Below, in pieces: positions 1 to 5,301 of a DNA stretch of 5,301 bases. The stretch is from Phyllobacteriaceae bacterium (GTDB lineage: Bacteria; Pseudomonadota; Alphaproteobacteria; Rhizobiales; Rhizobiaceae). Position 1 is the first letter of the stretch. The number at the start of each line of letters is the position of its first letter. The stretch is taken from positions 1-5,301 of the forward strand of contig JAHEGF010000236.1 of NCBI GenBank assembly GCA_024645155.1, written 5' to 3'. Both the position numbers and the translations under genes were made by a program. The notes under the pieces were generated by a model, which saw nothing but the letters and a program-made list of their open reading frames with translations, made no database searches and was not told the DNA's origin.

Positions 1-2969
1 AACGCGTAAAGCACGGCAGCGCGCGCCACAGGCTCGGGGGCATTGAAGTTGTTCTTCATCACCGGCGAGGTGCCGGTGAAGTCGACCGTCGCTTCGCGCT
101 TCTTGCGATCGACCGTGATGTGCACCTTGATGGTCTGGCCGGTGTCGGTGGGGTATTCGTAACTGGAGTCATCCGGCAGGCGCTCAAGGATCGCGCGCAC
201 GCTTTCAGCTGCATTGTCCTGGACATGGCCCATATAGGCGGTCACGACATCGAGGCCGAAATGGCTGACCATCTTGCGCAGTTCGGCGACACCCTTCTCG
301 TTTGCGGCAATCTGGGCTTTCAGGTCGGCCACGTTCTGGTGGACGTTACGTACCGGGTAAGGGTGATCGGTCAGGAGACTGACCAGTTCGGCCTCGCGAA
401 ACCGGCCTTTTTCAACCAGGCGGAAATTGTCGATCAGCACGCCTTCCTCGTCCACGGTCGTGGCGAGCGGGGTCATTGAACCGGGAGCCGAGCCGCCGAC
501 ATCGGCATGATGGCCACGCGAAGCCGAGTAGAACAGTATTTCGGTGCCGTCATCGCTGAAAACCGGCGTTACGACGGTAATGTCGGGCAAATGGGTTCCG
601 CCATTATAAGGTGCGTTCAGGGCAAAAACGTCGCCGGGGTGAATGTCGCCCTTGTTGAGGCGGATCACCGTTTCGACCGAGCGGTCCATCGATCCCAGAT
701 GCACGGGCATGTGTGGCGCATTGGCGACCAGTGCGCCCTGGCGGTCGAAAACCGCGCACGAGAAGTCGAGACGTTCCTTGATGTTGACGGAATAAGCCGT
801 GTTTTGCAGCGTCAGGCCCATTTGCTCGGCAATCGACATGAACAGGTTGTTGAATACCTCGAGCATGACCGGGTCGGCTTCGGTGCCGAGCGCGGCCACG
901 CGCTGCTTTTTTTCGCCGCGTTTCAACAGGACATGGTTTTTTGCCGTAATTTCAGCATTCCAGCCGGGTTCGACGACGATCGTCTGGTGATCCTCGATGA
1001 TCAGTGCCGGTCCGGCGATGCGGTTGCCCGGTTTCATATTGACACGATGATGCACGGCGGTATCGCGCCAGGTACCGTCACAATACATCGGCCGCGTTTC
1101 CTCCGGGCCAACGTCGTTTTGGCTAACCGCCAGATCGCGCTCATTGCGGCCCTGTTCGCGCATGTCGATAGCCTCGACACTCAGCGTTTCTATGACCATT
1201 TCCTTGTTTTCATAGATAAAACCGAATTGCGCCTTGTGCGCCTTCTCGAAGTCGGCGATGGCATTTTCGATGGAGAAATCATCGAAGTTTACCGGCAGCG
1301 CCGTATCCGTTCCGTCATAGCGGACCTGCAACACCGGCCGCCAGGCGATTTCGCTGTCGGTTATGCCCTGGCTGTTGAGCTCGGCGTAGACTTGTTTGCG
1401 CAAATGGTCGGCGGTCAGCCGCACATCTGTCAGGGAAGTTTCGGAAAGCGGCTTGATCAAGGCCTGCTGTCGCGAAGCAAATACGGCTGACAAACCGATA
1501 CCGTAGGCTGACAGAAGGCCGGAGAAGGGATGGATCAAGACCGCTTCCATGCCAAGGGCATCGGCCACGAGACAAGCGTGCTGGCCGCCGGCGCCACCGA
1601 AACAATTCAGCAGGTATTCTGTGACATCATATCCGCGCTGGACGGAAATTTTCTTGACCGCATTGGCCATGTTTTCGACCGCGATTGTTACAAAGCCCTC
1701 GGCAACGCTTTCAGGGGAGCGGTCATCACCGATGGCGGCGGCCATCTCGGAAAACTTCGCCCTGACAATTTCGGTATCTAGGCGCTGGTCCTGATTTGCT
1801 CCGAAAATTGCAGGGAAGAAATCGGGTTGCAATTTGCCCAGCATGACGTTTGCGTCTGTTACGGCCAGGCGGCCGCCGCGCCGGTAACACGCGGGGCCGG
1901 GATTGGCGCCGGCGGAGTCGGGGCCAGCCTGAAAGCGTCCCGCTTCGTAATGCAGGACCGATCCGCCGCCGGCGGCGACCGTGTGGATATCCATCATCGG
2001 GGCGCGTATGCGCACGCCTGCGACTTCCGTATCGAATGCACGTTCATATTCGCCATTATAGTGCGCGACATCCGTGGATGTGCCGCCCATGTCGAAGCCG
2101 ATGACCTTTTCAAAACCTGCAAGCCTTGCGGTCTCGACCATGCCGACGACACCGCCGGCAGGCCCCGACAGGATCGCATCCTTGCCCTGAAACAGATTGG
2201 CCGCTGTCAGGCCGCCGGACGACATCATGAACATCAGGCGCGGGCCTTCATCTTGCGCGGTGCCATCGAGATCAACTCCAAGCTCGGCAGCAACCTGGCC
2301 GACATATCGCGACAGGATCGGCGACAGATACGCATCAACGACAGTGGTATCGCCACGCCCGACCAGTTTGATCAACGGCGAAACCTGGTGACTGACCGAA
2401 ATCTGCGAGAATCCGATCTGGTGGGCAAGGCTTGCTGCCATCATCTCATGTGCCGGGTAGTTCCATGCGTGCATGAACGCAATCGCAACGGAATCGATGC
2501 CATCCTTTTTGGATTGTTCGAGTTGCGGCCGAAATTGCCTGAGATCCGGGATGGTTTCGACATGACCGTCGGCATGGATCCGTTCGTCGACTTCGATCAC
2601 CCGTTCGTAAAGCTGTTCCGGCAGGATGATTTCCTTGGCGAAAATGTCCGGGCGCGCCTGATAGGCGATTTTCAGCGCATCACGGAATCCCTTGGTGATG
2701 AGGAGAACAACCCGGTCGCCCTTGCGTTCGAGCAAGGCGTTGGTAGCGACGGTCGTACCCATCTTGACGTTGCCGATCCGATCTGACGGGATGGTATCCG
2801 AAGCGGTTAGTCCCAGCAGATCGCGAATTCCCTGGATGGCTGCATCGCGGTATGCTTCCGGATTTTCGGACAGCAGCTTGTGCGGTCTGAGGCTGCCGTC
2901 GGGCGCCCGTCCGACGATGTCGGTGAATGTCCCGCCGCGATCGATCCAGAAGTCCCACTTGCCTGACAT
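1..2969 (-). CDS. oplaH: 5-oxoprolinase (ATP-hydrolysing), fused HyuA-HyuB type; C-terminus cut by window edge
   Basis: By family, a cytoplasmic enzyme that opens 5-oxo-L-proline to L-glutamate with ATP hydrolysis (gamma-glutamyl cycle, pyroglutamate salvage). The frame is open for 989 codons from ATG 2969-2967 to the left edge; the family is usually about 1200-1290 residues, so roughly 200-300 are missing. HyuA half, about residues 1-690: phosphate-binding DRGGTFTDIVG (10-20), GTTVATNALLER (71-82), second ATPase motif FDMGGTSTD (292-300), and CFGGAGGQHAC (456-466). HyuB half from about residue 700: HMPVHLG (753-759), NGGTHLPD with H793, and GHHADVGG with H820, H821 and D823, candidate metal or substrate ligands. 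I checked the junction codon by codon through the A/T run near 906-913: no frameshift, so both halves form one polypeptide. The N-terminal KLLSENPEAY segment resembles mammalian OPLAH. The start follows GGGAGG with good spacing. The gene is divergent from the regulator at 3089. A related hydantoinase or N-methylhydantoinase specificity cannot be excluded. Confidence 0.93.
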   Translation of the reverse strand, partial: MSGKWDFWIDRGGTFTDIVGRAPDGSLRPHKLLSENPEAYRDAAIQGIRDLLGLTASDTIPSDRIGNVKMGTTVATNALLERKGDRVVLLITKGFRDALKIAYQARPDIFAKEIILPEQLYERVIEVDERIHADGHVETIPDLRQFRPQLEQSKKDGIDSVAIAFMHAWNYPAHEMMAASLAHQIGFSQISVSHQVSPLIKLVGRGDTTVVDAYLSPILSRYVGQVAAELGVDLDGTAQDEGPRLMFMMSSGGLTAANLFQGKDAILSGPAGGVVGMVETARLAGFEKVIGFDMGGTSTDVAHYNGEYERAFDTEVAGVRIRAPMMDIHTVAAGGGSVLHYEAGRFQAGPDSAGANPGPACYRRGGRLAVTDANVMLGKLQPDFFPAIFGANQDQRLDTEIVRAKFSEMAAAIGDDRSPESVAEGFVTIAVENMANAVKKISVQRGYDVTEYLLNCFGGAGGQHACLVADALGMEAVLIHPFSGLLSAYGIGLSAVFASRQQALIKPLSETSLTDVRLTADHLRKQVYAELNSQGITDSEIAWRPVLQVRYDGTDTALPVNFDDFSIENAIADFEKAHKAQFGFIYENKEMVIETLSVEAIDMREQGRNERDLAVSQNDVGPEETRPMYCDGTWRDTAVHHRVNMKPGNRIAGPALIIEDHQTIVVEPGWNAEITAKNHVLLKRGEKKQRVAALGTEADPVMLEVFNNLFMSIAEQMGLTLQNTAYSVNIKERLDFSCAVFDRQGALVANAPHMPVHLGSMDRSVETVIRLNKGDIHPGDVFALNAPYNGGTHLPDITVVTPVFSDDGTEILFYSASRGHHADVGGSAPGSMTPLATTVDEEGVLIDNFRLVEKGRFREAELVSLLTDHPYPVRNVHQNVADLKAQIAANEKGVAELRKMVSHFGLDVVTAYMGHVQDNAAESVRAILERLPDDSSYEYPTDTGQTIKVHITVDRKKREATVDFTGTSPVMKNNFNAPEPVARAAVLYA

Positions 2970-2974
2970 CGCAT

Positions 2975-2980
2975 CCTCCC
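2975..2980 (-). promoter_or_regulatory. Ribosome binding site of the 5-oxoprolinase gene
   Basis: On the minus strand the sequence GGGAGG lies five bases before ATG 2969-2967. It is a strong Shine-Dalgarno match and fixes the start, which also places the DRGGTFTDIV motif at residue 10, as expected for the family. Confidence 0.75.
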
Positions 2981-3000
2981 GATCGTTGGCATTTCCGGCA

Positions 3001-3028
3001 TGGACAGCCTGTTTCCTCGCGCTATAAT
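3001..3028 (+). promoter_or_regulatory. Candidate sigma70-type promoter for the MarR-type regulator gene
   Basis: TGGACA (3001-3006), five of six to the -35 consensus, is followed after 16 bases by a perfect TATAAT (3023-3028). Initiation would fall near 3035, about 54 bases before the regulator ATG. The palindrome at 3051-3070 would then lie in the early transcribed region, where a bound repressor could block elongation. Predicted by eye only. Confidence 0.5.
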
Positions 3029-3051
3029 GCATTTCTCTACGTTTTCGTCAA
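3024..3051 (-). promoter_or_regulatory. Candidate sigma70-type promoter for the 5-oxoprolinase gene
   Basis: Read on the minus strand, TTGACG (3051-3046) matches the -35 consensus at five of six bases. After 16 bases comes CATTAT (3029-3024), four of six to the -10 consensus. Transcription would start near 3017, giving a leader of roughly 48 bases. The -10 lies on the same base pairs as the TATAAT of the opposite-strand promoter, and the -35 touches the palindrome at 3051-3070. Predicted by eye only. Confidence 0.4.
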
Positions 3052-3071
3052 TAAATTATCGATAAATTATC
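3051..3071. promoter_or_regulatory. Candidate operator: near-palindrome made of two ATAAATTATC repeats
   Basis: The ten-base unit ATAAATTATC occurs at 3051-3060 and again at 3062-3071, an 11-base period, close to one DNA helical turn. Positions 3051-3070 also form an inverted repeat centred on 3060/3061, with perfect core TTATCGATAA (3056-3065) and nine of ten base pairs matching. The AT-rich block stands out from its GC-rich surroundings. It sits between the divergent genes, next to the minus-strand -35 and downstream of the plus-strand promoter. Twofold-symmetric sites of about 20 bases are typical of MarR-family dimers, so the adjacent regulator is the natural candidate ligand. That link is inferred. 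Confidence 0.55.
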
Positions 3072-3088
3072 AACATAACGAGGTCTCC

Positions 3089-3628
3089 ATGAGCAAACAT
3101 GCCCAGTCTCCGTCGGGTCCGGCCAATCTCGGACCCGTGGTGTCGGCGGCTCACCTGGCAAATGGTGCCATGCCGGCACTGTCGGAAATGGAGTTTGCGC
3201 TGGTTATTCTGGGCAATGCCTATCAACGATGGATCGCGCGCTGCTGTCAGGCAGCCGGAGGGGACGGTCTGTCAGCAATGGAGGTACAAATCCTGCATGC
3301 GGTCAGCCATCGCGAACGTGACAAGAGCCTGGCGGATCTGTGCATGATGTTCAACATCGAGGACACCCATGTCGTGGCATATGCGCTCAAGAAACTCCAG
3401 GGACAGGGGTTGGTGGAACCCGGCCGCCGCGGCAAGGAGAAAACCGCCAAGATTACCGCGAAGGGTGCCGCACTTTGTGTGCAATATCGTGATGTGAGGG
3501 AAAAGCTGCTGGTGGCATCAATGAAATCGCTTGGCCTTGACGAACAGCGCATGAGCGAAATGGCAGCGCTTACGCGTGTTCTGTCGGGACAGTACGATCA
3601 GGCGTCGCGAGCGGCAGCTAGCATGTGA
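3089..3628 (+). CDS. MarR-type winged-helix transcriptional regulator
   Basis: A 179-residue predicted DNA-binding protein, within the usual MarR size range (140-190). Residues 1-30 are a Pro/Gly/Ala-rich tail, probably disordered. LSEMEFALVILGNAYQRWIA (31-50) looks like the N-terminal dimerisation helix. The winged helix-turn-helix spans about 61-129: LSAMEVQILHAV (61-72), SLADLCMMFNI (80-90), a recognition helix around EDTHVVAYALKKLQGQGLVE (91-110), and a basic wing with GRRGKEKTAKIT (112-123). A C-terminal helical part (about 132-171) would complete the dimer interface. The ATG at 3089 was chosen because AGG at 3081-3083 lies six bases upstream and the coding-like sequence begins there; the in-frame ATG at 2927 would overlap the 5-oxoprolinase gene and has no support. 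It resembles the COG5631-type 'winged helix DNA-binding protein' group by recollection. Divergent placement suggests control of the 5-oxoprolinase gene and of itself; the effector is unknown, with 5-oxoproline or a related lactam as a guess. Confidence 0.88.
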   Translation: MSKHAQSPSGPANLGPVVSAAHLANGAMPALSEMEFALVILGNAYQRWIARCCQAAGGDGLSAMEVQILHAVSHRERDKSLADLCMMFNIEDTHVVAYALKKLQGQGLVEPGRRGKEKTAKITAKGAALCVQYRDVREKLLVASMKSLGLDEQRMSEMAALTRVLSGQYDQASRAAASM

Positions 3629-3657
3629 GCGGAATTGCCGTAGACGTTTTGGGTACC

Positions 3658-3686
3658 TTTTCAAGGCAGTTTGCGCCCGTTACGAT
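3658..3686 (+). promoter_or_regulatory. Weak candidate promoter for the aldo/keto reductase gene
   Basis: TTTTCA (3658-3663) and TACGAT (3681-3686), each four of six to consensus, are separated by 17 bases in the 85-bp gap after the regulator. Initiation would be near 3693, about 20 bases before the ATG. I see no terminator hairpin in the gap, so read-through from the regulator gene is equally possible. Confidence 0.2.
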
Positions 3687-3713
3687 TAACCGGCGACAGT
3701 TCAGGAGATCTGT

Positions 3714-4697
3714 ATGAAATATGTGCGGTTGGGAAAAACCGGGCTGAAGGTTTCGCGGCTTTGCCTGGGTTGCATGAGTTTTGGCAAACCGGGGTGGAGT
3801 GTTCACCCGTGGGTGCTTGCCCGTGAGGATTCGATGCCGTTTTTCCGCAAGGCTGCGGATGCTGGTATCAACTTTCTCGATACGGCGGACTTCTACTCGA
3901 ACGGCGTCAGCGAGGAAATCACCGGCGATGCGGTTCGCGAATACTACCGCCGCGATGAAGTGGTGGTTGCGACCAAGCTTGGCCTGCAAATGGGCGACGG
4001 GCCCAACATGAGCGGTCTGTCACGCAAGCACATCATCGAAGCGGTCGATGCTTCACTGGCCAGGCTTGGGCTTGACCACATAGACCTGCTGTACATTCAT
4101 CGCCTCGATAGCGCGACGCCCATGGAGGAAATCGTCGAGGCGCTCGATCATGTCGTGCGTGCCGGAAAGGTCACCTATCTGGGTGCGTCTTCGATGTGGA
4201 CCTGGCAGTTCGTGAAATTGCGTGAAATGCAGAGGGCCAACGGGCTCGCGCAATTCGCCGCGATGCAGAACTTCTACAATCTAGCCTATCGCGAGGAAGA
4301 GCGCGAAATGATCCCCTATTGTCGGGCGGAAGGCGTGGGACTTGTGCCGTGGTCGCCGATAGCGCGCGGATTTCTAGCCGGAAACCGCCCCAAGAGCGGC
4401 GAAGCGACAAAACGCGGACAAACCGACAAGATGGCGCAGGGCTATTTCGGTTCGAAAGCCGACTACGCGATCCTTGCCCGCGTTGAGAAGGTGGCGGCAA
4501 GGCTTGGCGTCAAACCGGCGCAGGTCGCCTATGCCTGGGTGCTGTCAAAGGAGGCAATCACGGCGCCGATTGCCGGCGTGACCAAATCCGCGCAACTGGA
4601 CGAAGCGATCGCGTCACTCGATATAATCCTTGATGAGCGGACAGCAAAGTCGCTGGAGGCACCCTACAAGCCACGCCCGGTGGCCGGTCATACCTGA
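3714..4697 (+). CDS. Aldo/keto reductase, YajO-like
   Basis: A 327-residue NAD(P)H-dependent oxidoreductase of the aldo/keto reductase superfamily, full length, cytoplasmic TIM barrel without a signal peptide. The catalytic tetrad is present: D56 and Y61 in FLDTADFYSNG (54-64), K88 in ATKLG, and H129 in LLYIHR. Cofactor-site elements follow in order: GASS (157-160), MQNFYN with Q185 and N186, PWSPIARGFLAG (212-223), and PIAGVTKSAQLDEAI (285-299). The start LGKTGLKVSRLCLGCMSFG and the end APYKPRPV closely resemble Escherichia coli YajO from memory; the physiological substrate cannot be read from sequence. AGGAG (3703-3707) precedes the ATG by six bases. The gene is 85 bp after the regulator on the same strand, so it may share its transcript or have its own weak promoter. 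A direct link to 5-oxoproline metabolism is not obvious; reduction of an aldehyde or sugar-derived carbonyl is the family expectation. Confidence 0.93.
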   Translation: MKYVRLGKTGLKVSRLCLGCMSFGKPGWSVHPWVLAREDSMPFFRKAADAGINFLDTADFYSNGVSEEITGDAVREYYRRDEVVVATKLGLQMGDGPNMSGLSRKHIIEAVDASLARLGLDHIDLLYIHRLDSATPMEEIVEALDHVVRAGKVTYLGASSMWTWQFVKLREMQRANGLAQFAAMQNFYNLAYREEEREMIPYCRAEGVGLVPWSPIARGFLAGNRPKSGEATKRGQTDKMAQGYFGSKADYAILARVEKVAARLGVKPAQVAYAWVLSKEAITAPIAGVTKSAQLDEAIASLDIILDERTAKSLEAPYKPRPVAGHT

Positions 4698-4736
4698 GCG
4701 GGAATTCAATCCGAAGAGACGCGAAGCGCAAGGCGC

Positions 4737-4759
4737 ATGCCGTTTCCCGATGGCGGCAT
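4737..4759 (+). other. Weak hairpin after the aldo/keto reductase gene
   Basis: ATGCCG (4737-4742) and CGGCAT (4754-4759) can form a six-base-pair stem with an 11-base loop. No T-rich tract follows, so it is not a standard intrinsic terminator. It may have no function. Confidence 0.2.
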
Positions 4760-4772
4760 CGTGCGGTGCTGT

Positions 4773-4789
4773 CCGGCAAATCAAGCCGG
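4773..4789 (+). other. Short GC-rich hairpin in the reductase-DjlA spacer
   Basis: CCGGC (4773-4777) and GCCGG (4785-4789) pair perfectly around the loop AAATCAA. The stem is only five base pairs and lacks a following T run. It could contribute to termination or be chance; the rest of the 141-bp spacer 4698-4838 shows no convincing promoter, RNA gene or repeat. Confidence 0.25.
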
Positions 4790-4838
4790 TACCAATGCGG
4801 CGCTTCAAAGTTTGGGCAAATGCGACTAAGAGGGCAGC

Positions 4839-5301
4839 ATGTCTATCTGGGAAAAATTGGGAGAGTTTGTCTCCCGCATATCCACAGACGCCCTGGCCGG
4901 CGTCATCGAAGCCGTACGGACAATTTTTGAAGGCGATCCCGAAACCCGCCGCCGGGTCGCATTTTCGATTGCCATGATTGCCCTTTCAGCCAAGATGGCA
5001 AAGGCCGATGGCATAGTAACGCAGGACGAAGTCAGAGCGTTCGATGAAATATTTTCGGTTCCCGAAAGCGAGCAGCGCAACGTGCGCCGGTTGTACAAGC
5101 TGGCGATGGAAGATGTTGCCGGATACGAGACATATGCGAAAAACCTGGCAAGCCTGTGCGGATCAGGGGAACCGGCGTGCCCGGCGCTGGAGGACATACT
5201 CGACGGGCTGTTTCACATTGCCAAGGCCGATGGAGTGATCCACGACAAGGAGGCGATGTTTTTGCAACATGTCGCGGAAATCTTCGGGTTCGGCAGTGCG
5301 G
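4839..5301 (+). CDS. TerB-like N-terminal part of a DjlA-type (J-domain) co-chaperone; cut by window edge
   Basis: Only the first 154 residues are present; the frame is open to the right edge. After a possible amphipathic N-terminal stretch (MSIWEKLGEFVSRIS), a helical TerB/DjlA-N-like domain spans about residues 35-152. Its signature is two related acidic motifs, AKADGIVTQDE (54-64) and AKADGVIHDKE (128-138), which in TerB-like domains form paired metal-binding sites. The segment CGSGEPACPALEDILDGLFHIAKADG strongly recalls rhizobial 'DnaJ family molecular chaperone' proteins, in which a J domain follows at the C-terminus; that half would lie beyond this window. By family it would stimulate DnaK ATPase activity. 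No clear transmembrane helix is visible at the N-terminus, unlike Escherichia coli DjlA, which is membrane-anchored. AGAGGG (4829-4834) lies four bases before the ATG. A TerB-only protein remains possible until the C-terminus is seen. Confidence 0.85.
   Translation, partial: MSIWEKLGEFVSRISTDALAGVIEAVRTIFEGDPETRRRVAFSIAMIALSAKMAKADGIVTQDEVRAFDEIFSVPESEQRNVRRLYKLAMEDVAGYETYAKNLASLCGSGEPACPALEDILDGLFHIAKADGVIHDKEAMFLQHVAEIFGFGSA

Noticed and set aside
901..920. Possible frameshift or gene boundary at the run of seven T/A bases between the HyuA and HyuB halves
   Set aside because: Codon-by-codon reading on the minus strand stays in one frame across the run with sensible sequence on both sides (LLKRGEKKQRVAALGTEADP), so the halves are fused and there are not two separate genes.
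507..1490. Long plus-strand open frame (327 codons) antisense to the 5-oxoprolinase gene
   Set aside because: The opposite strand encodes continuous, motif-rich HyuA-HyuB protein here. The plus-strand translation has no recognisable domain and arises because G/C-rich third positions suppress antisense stops.
1827..2786. Long plus-strand open frame (319 codons) antisense to the HyuA half
   Set aside because: Same explanation: it covers the region coding for the second ATPase motif and neighbouring conserved segments on the minus strand, and its own product looks like no known family. The 119-codon frame at 120-479 is rejected likewise.
2927..3088. Upstream in-frame extension of the regulator to ATG 2927
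   Set aside because: It would overlap the 5' end of the divergent 5-oxoprolinase gene and run through the promoter region; the extra residues are not family-like, and the ATG at 3089 has a suitable ribosome binding site.
3618..3989. Minus-strand open frame of 123 codons across the start of the aldo/keto reductase gene
   Set aside because: It overlaps the clearly coding reductase N-terminus and has no recognisable domain; a shadow frame.
4630..4977. Plus-strand open frame of 115 codons bridging the reductase end, the spacer and the DjlA-like start
   Set aside because: It overlaps two well-supported genes in a different frame, and its translation is low in family-like content.

Overview
The window looks like chromosomal DNA of an alphaproteobacterium, most likely from the Rhizobiales/Hyphomicrobiales. 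The base composition is moderately GC-rich with strong G/C preference at third codon positions, and the gene at the right edge resembles the TerB-J-domain (DjlA-type) proteins typical of that order. This is inferred from protein resemblance from memory; no search was run.

Layout: (1) 1-2969, minus strand: most of a fused HyuA-HyuB ATP-dependent 5-oxoprolinase, whose C-terminus runs off the left edge. It is open on the minus strand for 989 codons with no stop, so an ORF caller that needs both a start and a stop will miss it. Several long plus-strand open frames inside it are antisense shadows. (2) 2970-3088: a 119-bp divergent intergenic region with an AT-rich, nearly palindromic operator candidate and overlapping promoter candidates on both strands. 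(3) 3089-3628, plus strand: a MarR-type winged-helix regulator. (4) 3714-4697, plus strand: a YajO-like aldo/keto reductase. (5) 4698-4838: a 141-bp spacer with two weak hairpins. (6) 4839 to the right edge, plus strand: the N-terminal TerB-like part of a DjlA-type co-chaperone.

The simplest functional reading is a small catabolic or salvage locus. The divergent MarR-type protein probably controls itself and the 5-oxoprolinase gene from the shared intergenic region, and the aldo/keto reductase may be co-transcribed with it. The DjlA-like gene is probably an unrelated housekeeping neighbour. There is no gap over 300 bp without a gene, and I see no tRNA, rRNA, CRISPR array, insertion sequence or phage gene. 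Nothing here amounts to a clearly new biological system; the most interesting element is the regulatory architecture at 3000-3088.
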